Shown: one piece after another, positions 31,222 to 39,034 of the stretch
Numbering within the stretch: position 1 is the stretch's first letter
How the letters are laid out: each line of letters begins with the position of its first letter
Origin: Janthinobacterium sp. UMAB-56
GTDB taxonomy: Bacteria; Pseudomonadota; Gammaproteobacteria; Burkholderiales; Burkholderiaceae_D
Reading direction: 5' to 3'
Length of the DNA: 64,000 nt
Assembly (NCBI RefSeq): GCF_900095265.1
Contig: NZ_LT607665.1
Coordinates: 62,001 to 126,000 of the forward strand
Program-made: the position numbers and the translations under genes
The notes under the pieces: generated by a model
The model's database searches: none
Seen by the model: the letters and a program-made list of their open reading frames with translations, nothing else
Told to the model about the DNA's origin: nothing

Positions 31222-31275
31222 CCGCCAGCGGCCAAAAAGGCCAGTCTCCGGCCATTTTCGCCGCTGGCGGACGCG
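31222..31275 (-). terminator. Terminator of the two-partner-secretion operon
   Basis: CCGCCAGCGGC (31222-31232) pairs with GCCGCTGGCGG (31260-31270), an 11-bp outer stem. Inside it a small GGCC/GGCC hairpin is followed on the minus strand by TTTTT. It lies just after the YbjN-like stop codon. Confidence 0.55.
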
Positions 31276-31280
31276 ACTTA

Positions 31281-31772
31281 TCAGGCCGGCATGGTTTCTT
31301 CTTCTGCCACGCTGGCGGCCTCGACTACCGGTGCAGTGCTCGTATCGGCCGGCGTAAAGTTGCGCAAAAACAAGAAGAACTGGCCCATCATCTGCGTCCA
31401 CAGTTGCAGATTGATATACAGGTGCTCCTTGCTGACGCCACCGGCGACCAGCACATCCATTTCCAGCACGACAAAATCGCCATGCTGGGCCACGCGGGCA
31501 AAACGCTTGCTGCGGTGCCATTCGGCCAGCAAGCCGGCCGGCAAGTCGCCGCCCTGCACGCGCAGCGGGCAGCTCAGGGTCAGGTCCGCGTACTGGCCAG
31601 GCGATGCTTCATTGCCCCACAGCACCTGAAAGCCGATGCCATGGCTGGCGCTATGCAAGCGCACGACGCCGTCGTGTTCGATGCTGGTCACGGCGCAGCC
31701 GGCCGCCTTGATGGCTTCGGCCATTTGTTCCGCATTCAGGGTGGTCAGCAAGTTGGTGTTGGTGTGTTCCAT
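31281..31772 (-). CDS. YbjN domain-containing protein
   Basis: The 163-residue cytoplasmic protein resembles the YbjN/type III secretion chaperone-like fold: an N-terminal AEAIKAAGCAV segment, the core VRLHSASHGIGFQVLWG, LSCPLRVQGGD, and a helical end LQLWTQMMGQFFLFLRNF. The last 25 residues are a disordered Ala/Glu/Thr tail. I chose ATG 31772 because GGA lies 6 bases upstream; ATG 31778 has no spacing. It sits 25 bases after the coiled-coil gene as the last gene of the secretion operon. A chaperone-like job for the giant adhesin or its partners is possible but unproven. Confidence 0.65.
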   Translation of the reverse strand: MEHTNTNLLTTLNAEQMAEAIKAAGCAVTSIEHDGVVRLHSASHGIGFQVLWGNEASPGQYADLTLSCPLRVQGGDLPAGLLAEWHRSKRFARVAQHGDFVVLEMDVLVAGGVSKEHLYINLQLWTQMMGQFFLFLRNFTPADTSTAPVVEAASVAEEETMPA

Positions 31773-31797
31773 CGTCATTCCATTTCAGCAAATAAAA

Positions 31798-32472
31798 TTA
31801 TTGGGGTGCCGGCGCGGGAGCGGCCGGCGTTTCTGTTTGACGCGCATCAAAGCGGCCCTGGTACAACTGGTCGCCATACTGCTGCGCAATTTGCTCGAGC
31901 TTGACCCGGCTTTGCGCGGCGAACGGCTGGCGCGCTTGCATGACGTCCAGCACGCCGAGGCCCTCATACGCTTGCAAGATTTCCTGCCCGGCCGCATACA
32001 GCTGGGCATTCTTGCTTGCACAACGCGCCAGGGCGCCCCGCTGCGCAGTCACTTCACCGTCGAGGCGCGCGCGCTGCGCTTCGAGCTGCTTGCCCGTGGC
32101 GGCCAGCTGTTCGCTGGCCTGGCGGTACTGCGCCAGGTTGGCGGCCGCCTCTTGCGCGGCGGCAGCGCTGCGCTGTTGCTGCTCGCCCAGTTTTTCCCGT
32201 TGCGCGCGCTCCTGCGCCAGCAGCGACTGGCTGCGTGCCAGCTCCTTTTTCAAGCCATCGCTGGCGGGAGCGGCCACGGGCGCCGCCTTGGCGGCAGATG
32301 TGCCCTTCGCTTTGAGCACTTCCAGCTCGCCGCGTGTCTGCTGCAATTGCGCCGTAACATTGCGCAACTCGGCCCGCAGGCGCTCTTCCATGCTTTGCTG
32401 CGCCTGCGCCGTGCTGGCAGCCAGCAAACTCAGCAGCAGGAGCGGCACGCGCATTGTGTTGGATGTCAACAT
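31798..32472 (-). CDS. Periplasmic coiled-coil protein of unknown function
   Basis: The 224-residue protein has a signal peptide (MRVPLLLLSLLAASTAQA, cut before QQSMEERL), then a long heptad-rich coiled coil (about residues 28-150, for example LRNVTAQLQQTRGELEVLKA) and a compact C-terminal part with one Cys. AAGGAG lies 5 bases before the ATG at 32472. I do not recognise a named family. Its place between the porin and YbjN-like genes suggests a periplasmic scaffold or partner for the porin or for TpsA. Confidence 0.8.
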   Translation of the reverse strand: MLTSNTMRVPLLLLSLLAASTAQAQQSMEERLRAELRNVTAQLQQTRGELEVLKAKGTSAAKAAPVAAPASDGLKKELARSQSLLAQERAQREKLGEQQQRSAAAAQEAAANLAQYRQASEQLAATGKQLEAQRARLDGEVTAQRGALARCASKNAQLYAAGQEILQAYEGLGVLDVMQARQPFAAQSRVKLEQIAQQYGDQLYQGRFDARQTETPAAPAPAPQ

Positions 32473-32481
32473 CGTGGCTCC

Positions 32482-34215
32482 TTAAAAACGCGCGTTCAGT
32501 TCGATTTGCAGGGTGTCGATCGAGAGTGCCGAACCGAACACTTCGCGGCTCGACGTCCAGCGGCCGTTCAACCAGGTATTCTTGTCGAGCGCATACGCGC
32601 CGCCCAGGTAGTAGCCGCGCGCATTCGTGCCGCCCAGGTGGAAGGTGGAATCGTTGTAGGCATCAGGCAAGGCATCCGGTTCGATGCGCTTGTAGCCGAG
32701 CAGCACGTTCCAGTCGCCGCGTGCCGCAGGGCTGGCCTTGCCCAGCGTCGCCTGCAGCATGTAGGCATTGCCGCCGCTCCTGAAATCGGCTTGCGAGACG
32801 CCGCCCGTGCCGCCAAAGTTATTCATGATGCCGCCCTTGGCGCGCGCCCACATGGCGTTCTTATCGTAGGCCATGTTGCGCACAAAATCGCCCTCGATGC
32901 GCAAGTCCTTGCCGCCGGCCACCTTGCTATCCCAGCGCGCATTCAGATTGGCCAGGCGGAACTTCGACGCCAGGCCGACGAATTGCGGCTGCGGCGTATT
33001 CGCCGGGTCCAGCGGGTTCAAGGCGATATTGCGCAACAGCATCAAGCTATTGCCCTTTTGCATGCTCGACGGACGCGACCAGTCCGTGCTGCAGCCATCG
33101 GCCCCCGCGTACAGCGCGCACGGCTGCGAGTACTCGCCGCTGATGTTGCGGAAGTTGTAGTAAGCCAGCGCACCGCGCAATTGATGGTCGCGATTGATCT
33201 TCCACGAAGCGCCCACCTGTGCGCCCAGCAGCCACTTGTTTTCGCTGGACATTTTTGCCTGGCTGCGGCTAGGCGCATTGTCGGACGAATACTCGAGCGG
33301 AATCAGGCCCAATGTGCCGAACACGGTAACGTCCTTGGCGGCGCCGATCGGTTGCTGCACCTTGGCGGCGATGCCGTCGAAATTGAGTTCGCTGGAAAAC
33401 AGTTCATCGCCGGAGACGAACGGGTTATCAAAGCGGCCTGCCGTCAGTTTCAGCCAGGACGCGGGCTGGTAGGACAGCCAGGCCTGGTCCAGCCAGATGT
33501 TTTTCTTGCCCAGGCCGCCGCCCAGGGTTTGCGTGGTGGACACCGGGCTGTCGTCATTGCCGCTGGCCAGGCGGATGCCGGCTTGCGTGCTGTCGGAAAT
33601 GTCGGCCAGGATGCCCAGGCGGGCACGGGCGCGCAGCAGGTGCTTGCGGTCTTCGCGCGTGTTCAGCAGCACCGGCAGGGCCAGGTTGGTGTTCGAATTG
33701 ACGTCGTAGCCGCTACCGCTGTTGAGCGCGCGCCAGTCGATCTCGATATTGCTGTTGGCCATGTCGTAATAGCGCGATTCATAGCGTGCACGCACATCGC
33801 CTTCCAGGCGGATGCGCTTGGTCCAGGCCGGCGTTTCATTTGGCGCCGCCCAGCCGCCCGCTTTGGCCTCGGCCAGTACCTGGCCCTTGATCTCGTCGCG
33901 GATCTGCTCGCGCACGGTTTGCGAAATATACGGCACGCGCACATCGCCCGGCTGCACCTGTGCCAGGGCGGCCGGCGCGGCGGCGGGACGGGCTTGCGCC
34001 GCGGCCAGCGCTTCGCTCTGTGCCTGTGCCAGCAGCGCTTCGCCGGCATCCTTGTTCAGGGCGCCGCTCTGGATCAGGCCGCGGATCAATTTGACCATGG
34101 TGCTGTCGGCCGGTGCTTGCGCTTGTACTGCGCCTGCCGCCATGCTCAGGGCCAGGGCAGCCAGCGCCAGCGGAAGGCGGCGCATGCGCTGTGAGGGAGA
34201 AAATAAGGAATTCAT
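32482..34215 (-). CDS. Putative outer-membrane porin (Porin_5-like)
   Basis: The 577-residue protein has a signal peptide ending near QAQAPADS, an N-terminal helical segment (about residues 40-110) and a long beta-rich region with many alternating hydrophobic strands, ending in the terminal Phe expected of an outer-membrane barrel (LQIELNARF). The strand pattern IRLEGDVRARYESRYYD and WLSYQPASWLKLTAGRFDNPF is typical of the putative porin family. It sits 36 bases downstream of the TonB-like gene in the secretion operon. Two Cys (CALYAGADGC) may form a loop disulphide. Confidence 0.85.
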   Translation of the reverse strand: MNSLFSPSQRMRRLPLALAALALSMAAGAVQAQAPADSTMVKLIRGLIQSGALNKDAGEALLAQAQSEALAAAQARPAAAPAALAQVQPGDVRVPYISQTVREQIRDEIKGQVLAEAKAGGWAAPNETPAWTKRIRLEGDVRARYESRYYDMANSNIEIDWRALNSGSGYDVNSNTNLALPVLLNTREDRKHLLRARARLGILADISDSTQAGIRLASGNDDSPVSTTQTLGGGLGKKNIWLDQAWLSYQPASWLKLTAGRFDNPFVSGDELFSSELNFDGIAAKVQQPIGAAKDVTVFGTLGLIPLEYSSDNAPSRSQAKMSSENKWLLGAQVGASWKINRDHQLRGALAYYNFRNISGEYSQPCALYAGADGCSTDWSRPSSMQKGNSLMLLRNIALNPLDPANTPQPQFVGLASKFRLANLNARWDSKVAGGKDLRIEGDFVRNMAYDKNAMWARAKGGIMNNFGGTGGVSQADFRSGGNAYMLQATLGKASPAARGDWNVLLGYKRIEPDALPDAYNDSTFHLGGTNARGYYLGGAYALDKNTWLNGRWTSSREVFGSALSIDTLQIELNARF

Positions 34216-34251
34216 CGCTTCTTTCGGTAAATGAGGAATTAGTTCATGCGC

Positions 34252-34968
34252 TTACGGCCGGCGGCCCTTGATCGAAACGCGGGCAGGGAAACGCAGGGAA
34301 GCCGGTGGCCGCTCATCGGCGCGGAAATCGCGCACCATGGCCAGCACCTGCTCATCCGTCTGCGCATTGCCCGTGCCCTGCACCAGCTGCACTTTCGTCG
34401 TCTTGCCTTCCGTGTCGAGCCACAGGTCGACGCGGATGTCGGCAAAGGCCAGCTGGCGCGTGCGCGGATCGCGGGCAAAGGCCAGTTGCAGCGCGTTGGC
34501 CACATAGCGGCCATACGATCCCGCGCCGAGGCCGCCGCCACCGCCACCACCCGTCATGCCGCCGCCGCGCCCGGCCTGGATGCCGAAGGCATCGCTGCCA
34601 GCCTGCGCCGCGCCGTCGATAGTGACGGGGTCACCCTTGTCCGGCGACGGGCTTTCCGGCGCATCGTCCATGGGCTTGTCGGCCGGCGTCGGTTCCGGCT
34701 CCGACACTTCCGGCACCACCTTGTCGGGCGTCGGTTCCGGCAGTTTTTCCGGTTCCGGCGGCGGCGGTGGCGGAGGGGGCAGCATCAGCATCGGCGGCGC
34801 CGCCACTTCGCGCCTGGTAGCCGCCGTGTCCGACAGCAGATACCAGACCAGCGCGACCAGCGCGCCGGCCAGCAGTGCGCCACCGGCCACGCCACCCCAG
34901 CGGCGCCACCACTGCGCCGCGCCCGATGGTTCCGAGGCGGCCATCTTCATCATGTCGTCACGCTTCAC
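34252..34968 (-). CDS. TonB-like energy-transducing protein
   Basis: The 238-residue protein has a cytoplasmic N-terminus, one membrane helix (about residues 26-46), a proline-rich periplasmic segment (eight consecutive Pro, then EPEKLPEPTPDK), a glycine-rich linker and a C-terminal TonB-type domain (about 150-235). It should couple the ExbB/ExbD proton channel to an outer-membrane partner, here most likely the TpsB/TpsA pair, the porin or the STN protein. The start is a GTG at 34968 with GGAG 6 bases upstream. It lies 10 bases after exbD. Confidence 0.88.
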   Translation of the reverse strand: MKRDDMMKMAASEPSGAAQWWRRWGGVAGGALLAGALVALVWYLLSDTAATRREVAAPPMLMLPPPPPPPPEPEKLPEPTPDKVVPEVSEPEPTPADKPMDDAPESPSPDKGDPVTIDGAAQAGSDAFGIQAGRGGGMTGGGGGGGLGAGSYGRYVANALQLAFARDPRTRQLAFADIRVDLWLDTEGKTTKVQLVQGTGNAQTDEQVLAMVRDFRADERPPASLRFPARVSIKGRRP

Positions 34969-34978
34969 CTTGCGCTCC

Positions 34979-35389
34979 TCATGCCGGCTTGCCGGTCACC
35001 AGGCCCACCTGGTTCAGGTCGATGCGGCGCAACAAGTCGAGCACTTCGACCACTTTCGCGTACTGCACGGCGGCATCGCCGCGCACGATCACGGGGAAGT
35101 CGGGCGTCAAGGCCTTTTCCGTGCGCAAACGCTCTTCCAGCTCGGGCAAGGTGACGGGATAGGCATCGAGGAAGACCTGGCCCGCGTTATCGATGGTGAT
35201 GGCCTTGGTCTTCGGCTTTTCCAGCGCCATGGCCGAGCTGGCCTTGGGCAGGTCAACCTTGATGCCCGGAATGCTGGCGTTGCTGGTCAAGATGAAGATC
35301 ACCAGCACCACCAGCAGCACGTCGACGAAGGGCGTGATGTTGATGCCGCCGCTACGCTTGCGGGGGGTAAACTTGGCGGAGGTGGCCAT
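34979..35389 (-). CDS. exbD: ExbD/TolR-family proton-channel subunit
   Basis: The 136-residue protein has one membrane helix with the essential protonatable Asp at position 23 in ITPFVDVLLVVLVIFI, preceded by the usual basic PRKRSGG, and a small periplasmic domain. I set the start at 35389 (MATSAKF), since the 27 extra residues of a longer frame overlap exbB and do not fit the family. It lies 13 bases after the ExbB-type gene. Confidence 0.93.
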   Translation of the reverse strand: MATSAKFTPRKRSGGINITPFVDVLLVVLVIFILTSNASIPGIKVDLPKASSAMALEKPKTKAITIDNAGQVFLDAYPVTLPELEERLRTEKALTPDFPVIVRGDAAVQYAKVVEVLDLLRRIDLNQVGLVTGKPA

Positions 35390-35402
35390 GGTTATGCGCC
35401 CC

Positions 35403-37193
35403 TCAAGCCTGTTGCAGCACGGGACGCATCTGGCGTCCGTCGCCCTGCTCTTCAGCCAGGCGCGTGGCAAATTCGTCGACGAAGACGACCATGTCGGCGA
35501 CGATGGCGTCCGAACGCGAGGACAGCCAGTTGTAGCCGAACAGGGCGGGAATCGCCACGCCCAGGCCCGCAGCCGTACACAACAGCGCTGCCGCCATGCC
35601 TGGCGCCACCGAGTTGATGTCCACGGCGCCGGCCATGGCCGCCACGACGAACACCAGCATGATGCCGATCACGGTGCCGAACAGGCCCACGTAAGGTGCC
35701 CCTTCGATGGTGGTCGAGAGCCAGATCATGCGTTTCGACATGCGCTCGCTTTCGCGCACCAGCACGCCATCCATGGCGGCGCGGATGGCGCCGATGGTCG
35801 CGTTGGAAACGGCATTCAAGTCGTAGCCGCGGTCGTGGCGGCGGCGCATTTCGTCGATGGCCACGTCATACAGACGCCACAGCGAGGAATCCGTCTTCAC
35901 GGAAGCGCTCAGCTTGCCGTTGCGCGCCAGGTGGTCGAGCGGCGCGCCGGCCGCTTCGTGGAACGACTGCATGAATTGCGCATTCGCGCGCGAGATGGCG
36001 CCATAGCTGCGGCCCTTGCCGATCATGATGATCCACGACAAGACCATCATCAGGCCCAGCACGCCGACGACGATCCAGGCGTCGAGCGGCATGGCGGCGA
36101 TGATGAAGCCGAAATGGCTCTTGCCCGCTTGCTGTTCATCGGCGCCAAACACGGCCAGGCGCGATTCGGAACCTTGCGAGACGGCGTCGGCCAGCAGCAG
36201 GGCATCGGGACGTGCCGTGCGCGACAGGCGCAGTTCGTCGATGGCACCCGTGAAATTGTTCAGGGTGGCGGTGCCGGTGGCGACCGGCGCCGCATCGGCA
36301 CCGAGCGAGGCGGCCGTGGTGAAGGCTGGCAGCGCGGTGGCCAGCGAGACGGCCGGACGGCCACCTACGTACAGGGCCACATTGGCTTTATCGGCTTTGA
36401 CGGCCAGGTGCGACCATTGCGCGGCCTGGATCGGTTGGCCGGGCTTGCTGCGCTGGCCATTCACCTGCACGAACGGCACGCCCTGGTCCACGCCGATCAG
36501 CAATTCATTGGCGCCATCGCGGCGTGCATACAGCACTTGCTGCGCGCCCAGGCTGTCCGGACGCACCCAGGCGGAAAAGGTGAACGGCGCACCGGCGGCC
36601 AGCGCCAGCGAAGGCGAGGCAGGCAGCATCAGGGGTGTCGTGCCGAGGCGGGCGCCGGCGCCGATGACGGAACCGTCCAGCGCCGGCACGGCTGTCTGGG
36701 CATGGTTGCCGTAGGCAGTGCTGTCGCGCGAAGGCACGCCAGGCTCGGTGAAGTGGTACACCAGGCTGTAGTCGGGGTCGAAAGTACGCTGGCCATTGCC
36801 GGAAGCGGGCGCCTTCGGATTGCCGTAGTACATCCACAACTGCTGCGGCGTGCCCGCCGTCAGGGCCGGCACGTCGACCCAGATCAGGGCAATGCCCAGC
36901 AGCGGGTTGAACTGTTCGATCTGGTGGTTCAGCACCGTCTTATCGTCGCCCGCCACGAAGCGCAGGTCGGCGCCGGTGTCGCTGACGCCTTCGAAGTTGA
37001 AGTTACCCGAATGCAAGCGCAGCAGCACAGGAATGCGGCCGGGATCGCCGCCCACGGCGCCCGCCTTGGGGCCGGCGTCGACGGTGACGGGTTTGCGGTA
37101 AGCCCAGTCGGGCTGCCACCAGGCATGCGCCAGGCCGGGAACGAGCGTGCCCAGGATCGTGAGCAAGAATAAGAGACGTCGAAAACGTTGCAT
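35403..37193 (-). CDS. ExbB/TolQ-type proton channel fused to periplasmic DUF2341-LamG module
   Basis: At 596 residues this is more than twice the length of a normal ExbB. A signal peptide (residues 1-24, cut near AHAWWQPDW) leads into a DUF2341-type region (about 25-150, WAYRKPVTVDAG), then a concanavalin/LamG-like jelly roll (about 165-335, PFTFSAWVRPD). A membrane helix (about 369-390), a cytoplasmic loop, and two more helices with APYVGLFGTVIGI (about 499-525) and AAALLCTAAGLGVAIPALFG form the MotA/TolQ/ExbB core. The N-terminal modules would lie in the periplasm and could sense a ligand or the secreted adhesin. It is 56 bases after tpsB and 13 before exbD. Confidence 0.92.
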   Translation of the reverse strand: MQRFRRLLFLLTILGTLVPGLAHAWWQPDWAYRKPVTVDAGPKAGAVGGDPGRIPVLLRLHSGNFNFEGVSDTGADLRFVAGDDKTVLNHQIEQFNPLLGIALIWVDVPALTAGTPQQLWMYYGNPKAPASGNGQRTFDPDYSLVYHFTEPGVPSRDSTAYGNHAQTAVPALDGSVIGAGARLGTTPLMLPASPSLALAAGAPFTFSAWVRPDSLGAQQVLYARRDGANELLIGVDQGVPFVQVNGQRSKPGQPIQAAQWSHLAVKADKANVALYVGGRPAVSLATALPAFTTAASLGADAAPVATGTATLNNFTGAIDELRLSRTARPDALLLADAVSQGSESRLAVFGADEQQAGKSHFGFIIAAMPLDAWIVVGVLGLMMVLSWIIMIGKGRSYGAISRANAQFMQSFHEAAGAPLDHLARNGKLSASVKTDSSLWRLYDVAIDEMRRRHDRGYDLNAVSNATIGAIRAAMDGVLVRESERMSKRMIWLSTTIEGAPYVGLFGTVIGIMLVFVVAAMAGAVDINSVAPGMAAALLCTAAGLGVAIPALFGYNWLSSRSDAIVADMVVFVDEFATRLAEEQGDGRQMRPVLQQA

Positions 37194-37249
37194 GACAGTG
37201 ATTCTCCGAAGAAAAGTCTAAAAAAGTGCAGTGCTGGTGAGCTGGCCCG

Positions 37250-38881
37250 TCAGTAACTGGCCGACAGGTTGAAATTGATACGGCGCACGTGTTTGTGCGT
37301 GCGCGGGCCATCGCGCAGCGGATAGGAAAAATCGATACGGCCATTCAGATAGCGCAGGAACTGGAAGCTGCTGCCCACGCCCACGGACGCCAGGCCGAAC
37401 AAGTCTTTCTGCTCGATCAGCGGGTCGCGCAGGCGCAGGCGCGCACCATCGGCAAAGGCAAACAAACGCCAGTTTTCCAGGCGGCTGAAATACGTCAGCT
37501 GGGGCGTGCGCCATTCGACGGTGCCCGAGACGCCATAGTCGCCCGTCGCTTCGGCCGACAGATAGCCGCGCACGGAATTGGCACCGCCGGCGGCCATCTG
37601 CTCGCCCGACACCAGCGCCGCATCGGCCAACTGGCCAGCCAGCTTGCCATGCAGCTGCGCGCCGCTGCCCAGGGTATAAGTGGCGTTGGCGTCGCCCTTC
37701 AGGACGAGGAAGCTGGGCGAGGCCTTGTAGCGCTTGTTGTCGTAGGCGGCGCTATCGCTGGCATAGCCGAACGCGGCGCGCGTGCCGGCCACCAGCGACA
37801 GGCCCAGGCCGTAGGTCGCCGCATCCGTCTGCGCAAAGCCGTTGTAGGCCACGCTGAGCGGCACGTATTTCAAGGGAATGCTGGAACCGGCGCCATTCAA
37901 TTGCAGCGCTTCCTGGTTATCCTTGAAATCGATGCCGGCAGAAAAGCTGTGCCACCAGATGCCGCTGTTGGGCACCGTGTAGTTGACTTTCATGCCCAGC
38001 GCGTGGCCCTTGCCCAGCACGCTGGTGCCGCCCGTGCTGGCCACGTTGCTGTTCGACTGGTAGCCGGTCGCTTCCACGCTCCAGCCCTGCGTGCCGATGG
38101 GCGCCACGTACGAGGCGGACCAGACGCGGGTCTGGTTCAGGTCGCCTGGCGTGCCGAAAAAGCTGAGGGTGGCGCTATGCCCCATTTGCCACAGGTTGTC
38201 GTGACCCAGCGACACGCTGCTACGCAGCTTCTTGGTATCGGCGCTGTAATCGTTGTTCAAGCCCACGTTGGCGCGCCAGGGGCTGCTGTCATCGACCTTC
38301 AAGTCCACGTCCATGGTGCCGGGCAAGCTGCCCTGCTTGACCAGCGGCATCACCTGGCGCTTGGGGCTGCGGTTCAGGGCCGTCAGTTCCACTTGCGCCT
38401 GCGTAAAGTCGGGCACCTTGCCCTCGGTCAGGGCCGGTACTTGCTGGCGCACGTCGAGCGGCGAATTGTATTGCGCACCGACCACGCGCAAGCGCCCCAC
38501 TTTGGTTTCGCTCACCTGCAGCACCACCACGCCCTGCTCCACCTGCTGCTCCGGCAAGTCCACGTAGACGGACTGGTAGCCGCGCGCCTGGTAAGCGGCG
38601 ACTAAAGCGTCGCGTGCCCCTTCCACATCCTTCAGGGTGCGGCCCGGCCCCAGGAAGGGCGTGACCGCCTCTTCGATGGCACGCGCATCGAGCACGGTAT
38701 TGCCGCGCACCAGGTATTCCTCGATCGTCACTTGCCGTTCCGGCACGGCGGGCGCGGCAGCAACTGTTTCCTGAGCACGGCTCATGCCGGGCAGTGCCAG
38801 CATGGCCAGGCACAGCATCGTCAAGGCGGTGGCGGGTGCCGCTGCTGCTGCCCCCTTGCCCTGTTTTTTCATCTCACGCAT
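37250..38881 (-). CDS. Two-partner-secretion transporter TpsB (ShlB/FhaC family)
   Basis: The 543-residue outer-membrane protein exports the giant TpsA. It has a signal peptide (to about residue 36), two POTRA domains (about 48-200, with RQVTIEEYLVRGNTVLD and VGRLRVVGAQYNSPLDV), and a 16-strand-type barrel containing the loop-6 signature GGANSVRGYLSAE near residue 430. It ends NFNLSASY. Two start codons are possible, ATG 38881 and ATG 38872. A 153-base gap with a strong hairpin separates it from tpsA. Confidence 0.95.
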   Translation of the reverse strand: MREMKKQGKGAAAAAPATALTMLCLAMLALPGMSRAQETVAAAPAVPERQVTIEEYLVRGNTVLDARAIEEAVTPFLGPGRTLKDVEGARDALVAAYQARGYQSVYVDLPEQQVEQGVVVLQVSETKVGRLRVVGAQYNSPLDVRQQVPALTEGKVPDFTQAQVELTALNRSPKRQVMPLVKQGSLPGTMDVDLKVDDSSPWRANVGLNNDYSADTKKLRSSVSLGHDNLWQMGHSATLSFFGTPGDLNQTRVWSASYVAPIGTQGWSVEATGYQSNSNVASTGGTSVLGKGHALGMKVNYTVPNSGIWWHSFSAGIDFKDNQEALQLNGAGSSIPLKYVPLSVAYNGFAQTDAATYGLGLSLVAGTRAAFGYASDSAAYDNKRYKASPSFLVLKGDANATYTLGSGAQLHGKLAGQLADAALVSGEQMAAGGANSVRGYLSAEATGDYGVSGTVEWRTPQLTYFSRLENWRLFAFADGARLRLRDPLIEQKDLFGLASVGVGSSFQFLRYLNGRIDFSYPLRDGPRTHKHVRRINFNLSASY

Positions 38882-38983
38882 CTTCCATTCACCTTAAAAT
38901 CAAACGGTTGCCCTGTGTTGCGGCGCTGGGCCGGCGTTTTTTACTGCGGATGTCGTCCACCGAAGCTTGTCTACTGATGCCTA

Positions 38984-39009
38984 GACAGCCGCCGCGCGCG
39001 GCGACTGTC
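38984..39009 (-). other. Strong hairpin between tpsA and tpsB
   Basis: GACAG-C-CGCCGC and GCGGCG-A-CTGTC form a nearly continuous 12-bp stem with one mismatch and a 2-base centre. It lies about 25 bases after the tpsA stop and has no following T-run on the minus strand, so it looks more like an mRNA-processing or partial-attenuation element than a terminator. Confidence 0.6.
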
Positions 39010-39010
39010 G

Positions 39011-39029
39011 AATGTCATCAAATGTTCAT
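39011..39029 (-). promoter_or_regulatory. Direct-repeat motif, copy C
   Basis: On the minus strand ATGAAC and ATGACATT are spaced 11 bases apart (39029-39024 and 39018-39011). The same ATGA-N7-ATGAC pattern occurs upstream of tpsA and of the STN gene. Confidence 0.3.
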
Positions 39030-39034
39030 AAAAC

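Noticed and set aside
27756-31904. A plus-strand open frame of over 1300 codons opposite the SNF2 helicase and neighbours
   Set aside because: It is the antisense shadow of real minus-strand genes in high-GC DNA; its composition (Arg, Gln, His rich) and lack of motifs fit no protein family.
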